The notes under the pieces: generated by a model
Seen by the model: the letters and a program-made list of their open reading frames with translations, nothing else
What the model was told of the DNA's origin: nothing
The model's database searches: none
Position numbers and translations under genes: made by a program
Assembly (NCBI GenBank): GCA_000934455.1
Contig: KN887895.1
Coordinates: forward strand, 15,515 to 45,441
Source: Apostichopus parvimensis
Taxonomy: Eukaryota > Echinodermata > Holothuroidea > Aspidochirotida > Stichopodidae
Direction: 5' to 3'
DNA length: 29,927 nt
Shown here: one piece after another, positions 20,507-29,927 of the stretch
Layout: every line of letters begins with the position of its first letter
Position numbering within the stretch: position 1 is the stretch's first letter

Positions 20507-20859
20507 CGTGTAATCAGGGTGTTTGAGCCAGGAGCACTGGGGGCACGTGCCCCCCCCCCCACTTTTTTCCAGAAAAGCAAATGTGCCCAACTGGCAAATA
20601 AAATGTGCCCCTTTGATGAAGAACTGTCTTTTGGATATCTTAAGCCTGTTTTAATTTTAATAGTTTATTTTAATTATTCACGTGCAACATAATAGTATTG
20701 ATAGCATACTAACACATCATATATATAGTAATATGGCCGGTGTCATGTGTATCGGTATAATCATACCGAGTGGTGGTTGTTGCATGAGAAATTGCCCCTC
20801 TTATGTTGTGCCCCCCCCCCCCCACACTTTTTGGAAGCTACGTACCCCCTGCGTGTAAT
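20507..20859. mobile_element. Non-autonomous hAT-type transposon, 337 bp, with 8-bp TSD
   Basis: The element spans 20515-20851, flanked by exact 8-bp direct repeats CGTGTAAT (20507-20514 and 20852-20859). It begins CAGGGTGTTTGAGC and its other end, on the minus strand, begins CAGGGGGTACGTAGC, so the inverted repeats are short and imperfect. A GTG plus C-tract plus ACTTTTT block sits near each end in the same orientation. The left end resembles that of the element at 7546, suggesting one diverged family. It is a MITE with no coding capacity. Confidence 0.82.
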
Positions 20860-21319
20860 TATGACGCTCCAATCACATCCGTCGGTGAAATCCCAGCCGT
20901 GAACCTAACTGTGTGTAAGGTGCTGAAGTTCATAAAGTTGGGCTGATATTCTACTGTAATCATAGGTAAATGAACTTAAGTAAATTAGAAGAGGCACTTG
21001 TTTACATTGGTATAATGAAGTTCATCTCGCTTTTAATGCTCCCCTCTCCAGTTCCAACATGTTGAAACAAAGGGGCAGAGTGTCCTTATTCAGCACATTT
21101 ATAAAGTTATGATCTGCTGCATATTTTCGTCATATTTAACTAATTTAATAGTTTGAACTTAAAAACTGACATGCAAATTCCCCTGCTATTTATCGTAACC
21201 ACAATTTCTACAGAGCGACCTCAACTTCCACCTACTAAATTGACTTTCATCGTGGAACTGACACACATACAAAGTCCCACTAATACAGTACGAAGCCGTG
21301 CTCGAAACTTAGGTTTAAA
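20860..21319. other. TMEM120 5' flank and probable 5' UTR
   Basis: Between the hAT-type element and the TMEM120 start. No core-promoter motif stands out, and the UTR start cannot be read. An open frame at 21153-21347 is in a different frame from the TMEM120 ATG and has no recognised content. Confidence 0.4.
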
Positions 21320-21391
21320 ATGTCTTTTCTTAGTCAGGCATCTTTGACGGATGAGTTTGACGATCTTAAAGAAGAATATGAAACACTCGTG
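21320..21391 (+). CDS. TMEM120: TMEM120 coding exon 1
   Basis: ATG through LKEEYETLV, donor GTAAGT, phase 0. An in-frame TAA about 45 nt upstream supports the start. It encodes the beginning of the coiled coil. Confidence 0.88.
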
Positions 21392-24300
21392 GTAAGTGGC
21401 CTCCCAATCTGTGAAATTTAAATTTAGTCACCAGCAGATTTTCCTGCCATTCCTGCGATGTTTCTTAGTAGGCTAGTACTAGACGACTACTAGACTAGTA
21501 GTACCACTACAGTACTAGGCCCTAGGCCTAGCCTTGGCTAAGATTTGGTTCCATTTCTCAGACCTACCTACGTTATTTGACCTATTTCGATCTAAGGTTA
21601 TTGCTTATTGCTAGCATCTCGAAAATGTATTTGGAGCGAATGCAGAGCTAATTTCTCCGAAAGTAGCATGATGTAATCATCTATACATATTAAACTGTAC
21701 ACAGTTTTGATTTAGTGCTAAGCCAAAATATAGTCAGTGACCAATAAACTGCTACGTAAAAATGGTAGCAGATATAATATTTGGTATCAGAGATTACATT
21801 CAGTTTCAACAACAAGTTTTGTGATGAACCAACTTGTGTTGTAGTCTCTCGTCTATTCTACATCATGGGGTGTATCTAAATACCAACAATACTCTTTACA
21901 GCAGTTTGTAGGTTTATGAATTTGATTTCTAATTTAATTGAATACAGAAATAAGTACATGCTACATTGTATAAAATCTGTTGTACATTTAAACATTTATT
22001 TAGCGCGTTTGACATGCTGTGTAACATTTAGCTATATATAGGTTAATCACATGAATTATTCCCTGAATTACAATACATATTTGCATTTGTATAGCAACTT
22101 AGCTATTTCTTAGCTTGTTCTTAAATAAAAGATCAATATAACACCTAAATAACATTCTTGTTCACAGAAACAAAACCAAGTCTACAAGGAAAAATTGGCA
22201 GATTTAAAGAAGATACAGTCAAACTGTTTATCTCTACTCTCTCACCAAAACAAGAAGTACAAGCAACTCCGACAGGCACTTAAAGGGTACAGTATAATTG
22301 AAAAAAGAAAACATTAAACTAAAAGTGTCAATTGATTAAATTTATTTGTCAATACTGTGAGACATTTTAAGTGCATTGAAGACTCGCCCCAAACAGCGTG
22401 GCGCGCTCTGAAAAAGTTAACTTTCCGTTGCAAACAATAAAACGTGATACCCTACTAGTGTCTAATTACCGACGTTAGCAAGCTGTGTGTGTATTTTCTG
22501 GGATCGATGGTGGTGTCTAACACTTCTGTTACACCTCATTCGAAACTAGGTCAGATTACCGGCATTAGACGTTTCTTTTTGCACGAGTCTTCACACCCTT
22601 TAAGCATATGTTATTGGAAATCATTAGCTAGTCAAGTTTTATTTCAATTAATAAAGAAGGTAAAGACAACTTTACAGCTTTGAAAAGTTCTCTTTTAGAT
22701 ACGATCAATACTAATCAGCATTGTTTGGGCTGGGCTTAAATTCATTAAGTATTAATCTCTTAATGTTATTAACACTCCTATGGTGAACAGTTACAGCATG
22801 AAATCATATATCCATCATTTGCAATCTTTGTAGTTTGTATGAAGAATAATTTAGCGTTCAAATTTTGTGTAGTACTTTTGAAGGCTATGAATTTCGTCAC
22901 ATACAAAACACTATAGCTTCTATGTACAACAACTATTATACATCTTTGCACTTGTGTAGCAAGTTACCCAATTTGCATAGCATTTGCATCACAATATGGG
23001 TTAAATTATTCCTTGGGTTTGGTAATGTTAGGGAGGAATCCCCCAACCCCCCCCACCCCCCTGTCTAAAAAAAATGCTTTAAGAACAGATTGAGTCTACC
23101 CTAATAAGTATTCCACCACAAAATAATGTACAATGTAACAATTATTCTCAATTTGGACGGAGATATGGTGTGTTCATATTCTGCAAGTATCAGAAAACTG
23201 TTACAGTATTAAAGTACTGTAAGTATTCTTGGAATGTTGTACAGTACAGTTATATTGCACATTAAACTCAGTACAGAATTTAGTGTACCCAAGAACAGTT
23301 CCATTATAAGTACTATACTGAGAATAATTCTTAGTATATTTTGGATATGTATATATATATACTTAATAATTAATGTTTTTGAGTACACATCTTTGACTTA
23401 TATCGTTATTTCATTTCAGACTCTAGCCTATCAGAAGAGGATGCTGCTCTGGAAAAGAAAATCACAGAGAGACAGAAATCCTGTCGAAGTGTCCAAGAGA
23501 ATTTACCAAAGCCAAATAGGTACAGTAGGAGAAAAGACACAGAGTAGAAGATGAACTTATGTGTTTATTTGTACACTGTATTTGTACACTGTGTTAGTTA
23601 TGGTAGCCTATCCAAGGGCGTAGGAACCGGGGGGGGGGGGCGCCAGCCCTCCAGTGAAAAATATGGTGGGGCGGAAGTATCATTCCGCCTCCCCGCTTCG
23701 CAAGTCAGAAAGCCCCTTTTTCATTTCGTCATTTTAGCAGAAAACATTTTGGCAGAAAAAAAATCTCATTTGCAGCACCAAATTGCATCTAAGGCCAGGT
23801 GAAAATGCAAAATTATTTACAAAATGGAGTGAGTGTTGAAGTGTTCTATATTGCACCAAATTGCATCTGAGGCCGCCTGGAAATGCAAACAAATTCCAAA
23901 GGGGAGGGGGACACCCCTCCCCTTAGACCCCTCCCCCAGACCGGCCATCAGTCTTCAGCCCCCCCACTCAAAAGTACCTCTATGCCACTGAGCCTATCTA
24001 TTAATATGTTTGATATTTAATGTTTTAAGTCAATTGACACAGCTGATGGAGCTTAGACTATGTAGCAAAGAGTCTATTGATCTATCTTAGGTGTACACTG
24101 TGTTAGTTGTGGTAGCCTATCTACAGTATTAATATCTCAGGTGTACACTGTGTTAGTTGTGGTAGCCTCCATGTATACTGTACTCTGTGATGCTTCTTGT
24201 GGTTTTCTGATTTTGCTTTCTCATTCGTTTCTCATTCTTGCAGCTTTTTACTTAATGTGATTGTTGGACAAGTTAGTGTTTCTCTTTTGACCAAGTCAGA

Positions 24301-27300
24301 AAAGTAAGTCACTTTTTTTTTTAATTTAGGTGACACTCTGAGCTGATTTTCAGGCTATATTCTATAAAAAATGTTGCCACATTGCCAATAGTAATATTTA
24401 CTGGAAGTAAGAGGACCCTCATTTATACTGTTCTGTCGGTATTCACAAGTACACACTTGCACACTCTTAAGACATGTAAGTGATGGTGGTGAGTGGTATG
24501 CAGATATTCAATTAACCATTGATTACTAATTACTTATGTTTCTTAAATTGAATGGAGTCAATATTGGAAAAAGTATATGATCAACAGTATAATTATTGTT
24601 TTATACTAAAAGATAAATTGCCAAGCAAGGATTTCCTGTGCGTTGATTTTTCCAAGTAGTTGATGTATTTTGAACCCATTCTCACAAAGTGGTGACATTT
24701 GGCATTTAGTTTCTTGAATATTATATTAATAAATACATATGGATATTTAAACTTACAGTCAAATGATAGATTTGGTTAATGCTTCAAACATGAATGTTTC
24801 TATCCTTGTGCCCATGATTTTATTTACATTTTTCTTTTCATTACCATTCTCTTTAGGTATGACTACAAACAAGGCTACGAACAGTTTAAGCTTTACACCA
24901 CCATCATCATGCTGGTATATTCCCTGGTCAACCTCTTCATTGTTCAGTACAGGTAGGTCATCCAACAGGCCAGAACAGGAGTAAATAAACTCATTTGACA
25001 AAAGATGAATTGGCAGGCTATATCTCAGCTGTTTGACTTCTTTATGAATCATTTGTTGAATATATTAGTGAACCCTTTGTGAACCTTGAAAAATTGGTAC
25101 CTCAGAATGGTAGCATTGTCAATGATGGTACAAGACCATAAAACCTTTTAAAATCTATGATCTGTCTAAATATGTGTAGATTCTGGTGATTTTGTGGGTA
25201 CAGTTATTGTGGTAATGTTGTGTAGTTCCAAAGGATAGGCTAACAGTATTGTCTAGAGAAGAGTTATGCTAGGTCTGGAAATAATTGGAAAATGGAATTT
25301 GACTTGATAATAGAGTATTAAAAAGATTGTTAAGATCTTTGACACAGCCAGCTTTATATTGCAATCTTCTGTAAAGAACATTGCAGAACCTTACAAATGT
25401 AAGATTGACATCTTAAATATTGAATAAATCCCATACATTTTAAAATATTCTATCACAAATTGCAGAAAAAGTGCCAACAACATCTTATGATTGCTTCTAT
25501 GTTGTTCTTTTACAGCTATAAGACATTTGCTCAGTAAACAACTAATCTTGGTACAAGTACAGGTTTTTGGAAGTCAAGATGTTTAAAGGTTAAGATCATA
25601 TGCATTATTTAACCAAATTGTCATATTTTCTATATTTTGAATTTTGATTCACGGCACAGCAACTCTCATTTAATACAACGGTAAGTGTGGATTGTGTCCT
25701 TCGATAATCTACTGTTGTGTAGTTTCTGTCAATATTTTTTACCTGGTTGATGGTTTCCATGGTAACATGTAAATTGGTGGTGGAATTTTGTGGGATATAA
25801 TGGAAAAACCTTATAGATTTCACAAGACTAAAAAAGAAAAATCTTTTTTATTATTAATATTGCCCGCATGACAATTAATGACCTCGTTCAGCCTATGTGG
25901 TATATTTTATGTGGAATGAGGGAAGGTTTCATGGCTGGTACATGTTCGTTTATAACAACTCCATGGTGGGCCAATGGGGATCTCTAGCCACTCCCTAAAT
26001 CAATATAGGGCGATGTCAGATTGGTCCTATCTAGTTCTGCGAATCTTGATACGCCGTCTCTAAATTCACTGTGAATTCCTTTGAAGAGTCACTACTATGC
26101 AAACTAACTGCACATTTCCTAAATCACACATAGTGTGACATATTCAAACTAACATGTACATATTTTTTCCACCACTCATAACTAGCACATTTTAGCAACG
26201 ATATCTTGCCCACTGTTTGTTTGTTAACTTAACACACACGTCTGGTGGCCAAATAAGCAGAAAGCTTCTTTGAGGTAATTTCAATCACGTTCCCTGCACC
26301 CAATTTCACCTTTGATGGTCAATAAAATTGTATCCAAGTCTCTGCAATCGAATAAATCGAATAACCTGGACTTAAACCTGCAATTCTTCTGTTAATTATT
26401 GAAGACTAGATCAATTGAAACATATTTTCACAACTAGCACATATATAGAGATATGTTACAGACTTACAGCATTATACAAAATCTTTGGAGAACTGTAAAT
26501 AGGATAAATCACGCACATTAGGATCTGTGGAACCGTAGCTAGGGCACTTTTGGGGACCGAAGTGACAGCGCCCTCTTCATAAGGCTGCAAATCCTCATTA
26601 ACAACCCAAGGTCACTGGAGATCATTTCACAATAAATAAACTACTGTGAAAAAAAATTTGCATCAAATCGATTTGGCACGAATGAAATTTTTTAATTTTA
26701 AATTCCTCTTGCAATATATTTGTTATTATTTATCTTTCCATTTCTTAACTTGTGCATTGTTCCTGAAAACTGGAACCAGGATTTGACAAGGCTTTAAAGA
26801 TGACCTGCCACAAAATAAAAAATCAATTCAAGGGTGAAAAACCCTACGATAATTTGAATGTTGAAGTTAAACTGCACTGCATGTATAAAAGCACCTGATT
26901 TTTCTTTCTTGTTTACACTTTGCAGCAAGTTTTTTCTAAAGCTTGGCTTGTGGTGGTGGTTTTGTTTTTTAAATTATTGTCTTCTTGTGCATCATGTGTT
27001 TCTAAGTTTATGAGTAATGTTTGCTTTATACAAACTCATGTGAGGTTATAGAAGTGATCTGTTTTTCCTTCTTGTTTGGTCTGGTATTTTAAATACAGAT
27101 TCTTTGATCACAGGAAATCATTCAATCCTCAAACTTTGTATCGCACTTTAGAAGGCTCTGAATGATCACTTACCAACACAATTTAGTTCCTTGTGATCAA
27201 ACACTGCTTTACATCTTTGCACTTGTAAAGCATCTGCCCATTTTGTAATGCGATTATTTACAGGATCAAGACCTTTAATACCAATTCAAATATTGTATGT

Positions 27301-29911
27301 GATTTCTTACAAGTCACTGTACAAGTAGACTTTATCAATTTCAGTATTTAAAAGAATAGAATGCAAAAAGAAACTAAAATATAAACCAAACCAAAGCATT
27401 GTATAAACCTCATAGTTGCAAAATGTACATTATTCCTTGTAGCAAAGATCTCAGTACACATTTTATTTATGTAAGGCTACAATGTACAGAATGCTGGCTT
27501 TGGCTTCCTAGATGGCATTCAATTGTTTCAAGTTTATTTCAATCAATCAATTAGTCAGTCAGTCAGATAATCAGTCAGTCAGTCAATCAGTCAGTCAGTC
27601 AGTCAGCCAGTCAATCGGTCAGTCAATCAGTCTGTCAGTCAGTCAGTCAGTCAGTCAAGAGGGCATTACAAAGGGAACATATACAAAGAGAGATGATATA
27701 AAACAATAGCAAGAACATCAATTTTAACGTTAAGTAATATGAGATAGGTATGAAATCATAAAGAGTAGAATATACAGTGGAAAGATAATTGAATGATGGC
27801 ATTAACTGTACATATATATATATGGCAGTGTTTTGTTAATTGAAATCATGCTTTGTTCTGTATAGTGTGAAGCATGCTTGTTTAAATACCAAAGGAGTGG
27901 AATGTCTGTTTTCTTGCTAACATTTACAAATTTTGCTGGTAGCTGGGTCTATATAAAGTATTTGTTGAAGGGAGTTGCAGGTATCCTGATGTAATTACTT
28001 CTATTATGAAGAGGATAAGTTTTCACAGGAAAAACAAGGCTAGTATGGGTTGCATGTGTCTCAATGTAGTGGTGTATACTGGTCTTTTATATCTATCATT
28101 TATACACAAACCCAAATTTTCTTCAATGCAAAGAAGTATCGGCTGTAAACAGTTGGAGGCATAAAATTGATGATATTTTATTTAATAAAATTAAATATCT
28201 ATTTCGAAGTAAATCCTGCAAAGTAACAATGTTTTTGAGTAGTTCGTCTTCAATACACATTGATCTCTATTGTTTGAGGCAATGTAAAAAATTGAAAGCT
28301 GAGGGGGCTGAAGCATGGCTTAGCCAGGCTACATCAATAGAGCATAATATTTTATGCTCTGCAGGCTCACACAATTAAGGCACTTCCAGTTAAAAAATCA
28401 TTGAAACAGGGCACTGTGTTAATTATTCTGTGCTGCAGTTCCAATGCAGGTTTAAAAAAGGAACCATTTCTTTGTTTTGGAATTTGATGGTTAATAGAGC
28501 TCTGAGTGATGGGAGATTTTTTGAGATTTTGTGTTAATTGGTGTCATTCTGATGCAGGACCGAATCCGTCAATTTGATCGCCGTAAAATTGATTTTCTTT
28601 TGACGATTGCTAGATTTATCAAATATATTTGTGTTTCTTTTGTGTCCTTGGTGACCTTGCACTAAATCCTTTTTCAGTCATTCATCTGAACTAACTTTTT
28701 GGTAGTAATGCTGTATATTAATAAAATAAAATATTTTGATGAAAATAGCTTTGAATCTTTAACTCAGACTAATGTTAGTAGGTAAGAGACTGGTCGTTAC
28801 TTTCAGTTATGATGTAGCGTGATAATTGAACACCCTACACTGGTGGAGGATTGTGGAATCTTTCTTATTTCTGTTTCGATTTTGGCACATTTACAGTAGA
28901 TAGCACAAGCCCCATACACAATACAGTCCATTAGCTCCAATAGTCAGTTTCATGCAAAAGACAATAACACAAAGAAAGAGCAGAAAAATGTCGTTTTTCT
29001 TCTCTAAGTTAGACTGTAAATGGAATCATTAATGTAATCTTTAAGTAAGGTTAATTTGGTTGAAGACATAAACTAGGAAAGGAATCTAAGAGATTTCCAA
29101 GTTTAAATCTATTGCAATCTAATTTTGAGTAATTAATCCAAAACTTGCCACCAATTGGCTTCCAACATGGATAGTTGCTTTAACATGTGTCACACTTTCA
29201 TGATATAGTAAAGTTTGAGACGATATGAGTATAACACAGCTGTAACTGTTCTATGCAGTTCTAGATCATTTCATAATTGTTAGAACCAGTGCTAAAAATG
29301 GAAATATTTCTTTCATTCGGTTATCACTATAAGATGTTGATACCAGAGCATTTCAAAACTGTCAGATTCAGTGCTAAATATGGAAATACTTCTTTCATTC
29401 AGTTATCACTAAAAGGTGTCGACACCAGACCATTAAAAAGTGTTAGAATCAGATAAAATAAAAATGGAAATTTGTATTTTTTTTTCTTAGTTTGGTCTTG
29501 TTTATATAGATATATATTTTTTAACTATGCAGATTCATTGATGCTATAGAAATAACTGCTGATTATTATGTTATGATTATGCTTAGTTCAGTTGTCACTA
29601 GCAGATGTGGCTTATGATTATGAGAATGAAGATTATGGTTTTGACCTGAACCATAGAGAGACACTAGTCTTTAATATGAGTAGGTTTTCCAGAAATGATT
29701 GTTTTCCGATTCTCTAGGTATTATCCCGGTCTTGTATATTAATTTTGTTTACTCTCCTACTGCAGATTCATTGATGCTATATCACTTTATGATCATTTTT
29801 TTTGTTTTATCTCCGATTCAGATTCATTGATGCTATTTATCACTTTATGATCGTTTGGTACTATTGCACTCTTGTGCTGAGAGAGAATATACTACGCCAT
29901 AATGGTTCAAG
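21320..29911 (+). CDS. TMEM120: TMEM120 family membrane protein (TACAN-like), 5' six exons, partial
   Basis: TMEM120A/B are multi-pass proteins of the nuclear envelope, ER and plasma membrane. TMEM120A was proposed as the mechanosensitive channel TACAN; structures show a CoA-binding dimer with an ELOVL-like fold, so its function is debated. Exons: 21320-21391, 22168-22291, 23420-23519, 24244-24303, 24857-24952, 29822-29911. All introns are GT-AG and in phase, giving about 180 of an expected ~340 residues; the rest lies beyond the window. Residues 1-100 form the N-terminal coiled coil (EFDDLKEEYETLV, KQNQVYKEKLADLKKIQSNC). Then follow SFLLNVIVGQVSVSLLTKSE, YKQGYEQFKLYTTIIMLVYS (first transmembrane helix) and FMIVWYYCTLVLRENIL with HNGSR. 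These align with human VLGNVNVTLLSK, EYEKFKLYLTIILILI and FLLVWYYCTLTIRESILI..NGSR. The start is supported by an in-frame TAA upstream. A or B cannot be distinguished, as expected outside vertebrates. Confidence 0.93.
21466..21540. repeat. CTAG-rich low-complexity patch
   Basis: Dense ACTAG/CTAGT/CCTAGG tetramers with several short palindromes, in TMEM120 intron 1. No identity assigned. Confidence 0.45.
22168..22291 (+). CDS. TMEM120: TMEM120 coding exon 2
   Basis: Acceptor TTGTTCACAG. Encodes KLADLKKIQSNCLSLLSHQN and KQLRQALKGY; compare human KLEELTKLQNNC. Of two possible donors, GTACAG (after 22286) would create an in-frame TAG, so GTATAA at 22292 is used. Confidence 0.9.
22857..22992 (+). 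repeat. Interspersed repeat, copy A (~136 bp)
   Basis: Diverged copy of the segment at 27127-27262. Shared blocks include GAAGGCT.TGAAT and ACATCTTTGCACTTGT. Both copies lie in TMEM120 introns in the same orientation. Confidence 0.6.
23420..23519 (+). CDS. TMEM120: TMEM120 coding exon 3
   Basis: Acceptor TTTCATTTCAG, donor GTACAG. Encodes SSLSEEDAALEKKITERQKS and CRSVQENLPKPN, matching the end of the coiled coil and the conserved LPK motif. Confidence 0.9.
23605..23998. mobile_element. Non-autonomous hAT-type transposon, 378 bp, with 8-bp TSD
   Basis: The element spans 23613-23990, between exact 8-bp repeats AGCCTATC (23605-23612 and 23991-23998). The left end is CAAGGGCGTAGGAACC plus a G-tract; the right end, on the minus strand, is CAGTGGCATAGAGGTAC plus a G-tract, giving imperfect inverted repeats. 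It sits in TMEM120 intron 3, about 90 bp after exon 3, within a copy of a local repeat (TGTACACTGTGTTAGTT...) whose uninserted copies at 24091 and 24141 approximate the empty site. No transposase. Confidence 0.85.
24091..24178 (+). repeat. 50-bp tandem repeat, about 1.8 units
   Basis: GTGTACACTGTGTTAGTTGT starts at 24091 and again at 24141, period 50. A third copy, interrupted by the hAT-type element, starts near 23583. Confidence 0.75.
24244..24303 (+). CDS. TMEM120: TMEM120 coding exon 4
   Basis: 60 nt, acceptor CATTCTTGCAG, donor GTAAGT. Encodes SFLLNVIVGQVSVSLLTKSE, the counterpart of human YLSLVLGNVNVTLLSKQAK. Confidence 0.92.
24857..24952 (+). CDS. TMEM120: TMEM120 coding exon 5, first transmembrane helix
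   Basis: Acceptor TTCTCTTTAG, donor GTAGGT. Encodes YDYKQGYEQFKLYTTIIMLV and YSLVNLFIVQY. The E-F-K-L-Y-T-I pattern is diagnostic of the family. Confidence 0.93.
27127..27262 (+). repeat. Interspersed repeat, copy B (~136 bp)
   Basis: Second copy of the repeat at 22857-22992, colinear over its length with few gaps. It has no coding capacity; possibly a SINE or MITE fragment. Confidence 0.6.
27541..27658. repeat. Tetranucleotide (GTCA)n microsatellite
   Basis: About 29 units of GTCA with occasional AATC, GCCA, GGTC and TCTG variants. It opens a frame of Ser-Gln-Ser-Val repeats at 27512-27709, which is not a gene. Confidence 0.95.
28339..28360. repeat. Perfect 9-bp hairpin
   Basis: AGAGCATAA and TTATGCTCT separated by TATT, in TMEM120 intron 5. 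Not followed by a T-run or any other context that assigns a role. Confidence 0.6.
29267..29476 (+). repeat. 82-bp tandem repeat, about 2.5 units
   Basis: Units begin CATTTCA/CATTAAA at 29267, 29349 and 29431, an exact 82-bp spacing. They share GTGCTAAA.ATGGAAATA and CTTTCATTC.GTTATCAC blocks. The third unit is truncated and more diverged. Confidence 0.8.
29531..29548 (+). repeat. First decoy copy of the TMEM120 exon 6 start
   Basis: AGATTCATTGATGCTATA repeats the acceptor and first bases of exon 6 (29820-29837), then diverges. It is preceded by TATGC, a poor polypyrimidine tract. Confidence 0.75.
29764..29799 (+). repeat. Second decoy copy of the TMEM120 exon 6 start
   Basis: Repeats about 35 bases of the exon 6 acceptor and 5' end, with a 3-base deletion and a G-to-A change near its end. 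It lies 56 bp upstream of the real exon and follows a good polypyrimidine tract (ACTCTCCTACTGCAG). Confidence 0.8.
29822..29911 (+). CDS. TMEM120: TMEM120 coding exon 6
   Basis: Acceptor CTCCGATTCAG, donor GTAAGG. Encodes FIDAIYHFMIVWYYCTLVLR and ENILRHNGS. It is the only one of three neighbouring copies of this exon start that stays open and matches the family. Confidence 0.92.
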
Positions 29912-29927
29912 GTAAGGATGGAAAACA

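Larger units (their letters stand above)
24953..29821 (+). other. Large TMEM120 intron 5
   Basis: 4.9 kb between exons 5 and 6. Apart from the repeats listed separately (27127, 27541, 28339, 29267, 29531) no exon-like sequence with family similarity, RNA gene or complete mobile element was recognised. The intron begins with donor GTAGGT. Confidence 0.6.

Noticed and set aside
26520..26600. Possible transposon end around GTAGCTAGGGCAC
   Set aside because: Short similarity to hAT-like ends only; no boundaries, inverted repeat or duplication.
27512..27709. Ser-Gln-Val-rich 65-codon frame
   Set aside because: Produced entirely by the GTCA microsatellite.
1..29927. CRISPR array, tRNA or rRNA genes, bacterial operon
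   Set aside because: No regular spaced direct repeats, no cloverleaf-like sequence recognised and no prokaryotic gene organisation; the GTCA and 21-bp arrays lack spacers.

Overview
This is AT-rich metazoan nuclear DNA with spliced genes (GT-AG introns of about 0.3 to 4.9 kb) and many degenerate repeats. It most resembles a marine invertebrate, perhaps a deuterostome such as an echinoderm. That guess rests on gene content, intron size and repeat style; nothing here fixes the species. There is no bacterial-type gene, rRNA, recognisable tRNA or CRISPR array.

Three protein genes can be read exon by exon. (1) Minus strand, 6664 down to 2557: a complete BCL7-family gene, 7 coding exons, 219 residues, a SWI/SNF (BAF) chromatin-remodelling subunit. 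(2) Minus strand, 19795 down to 9345: a complete secreted animal haem peroxidase, 12 coding exons, about 750 residues. It has a signal peptide, the distal Asp-His, the catalytic Arg and the proximal His. It carries Leu where the haem-esterifying Glu is expected, and one exon junction does not keep frame. (3) Plus strand, from 21320 past the right edge: the first six coding exons (about 180 residues) of a TMEM120/TACAN-family membrane protein. The peroxidase and TMEM120 genes are divergent, with start codons 1.5 kb apart. The BCL7 and peroxidase genes are head-to-tail. The three genes do not form a pathway.

Non-coding layout: 1-2487 holds nothing recognised. BCL7 introns contain a 137-bp retroposon-like insertion with a 16-bp target duplication and a hammerhead-like hairpin. 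The 6.7-9.3 kb intergenic region contains a 988-bp non-autonomous hAT-type element. A peroxidase intron carries a degenerate 21-bp minisatellite of about 550 bp. The divergent intergenic region contains a 337-bp hAT-type element, and TMEM120 intron 3 a 378-bp one. All three hAT-type elements have exact 8-bp target-site duplications and tracts of C or G near their ends. The last TMEM120 intron holds a GTCA microsatellite, an 82-bp tandem repeat, and two decoy copies of the next exon's 5' end.

Most short open frames elsewhere are chance or repeat-derived.
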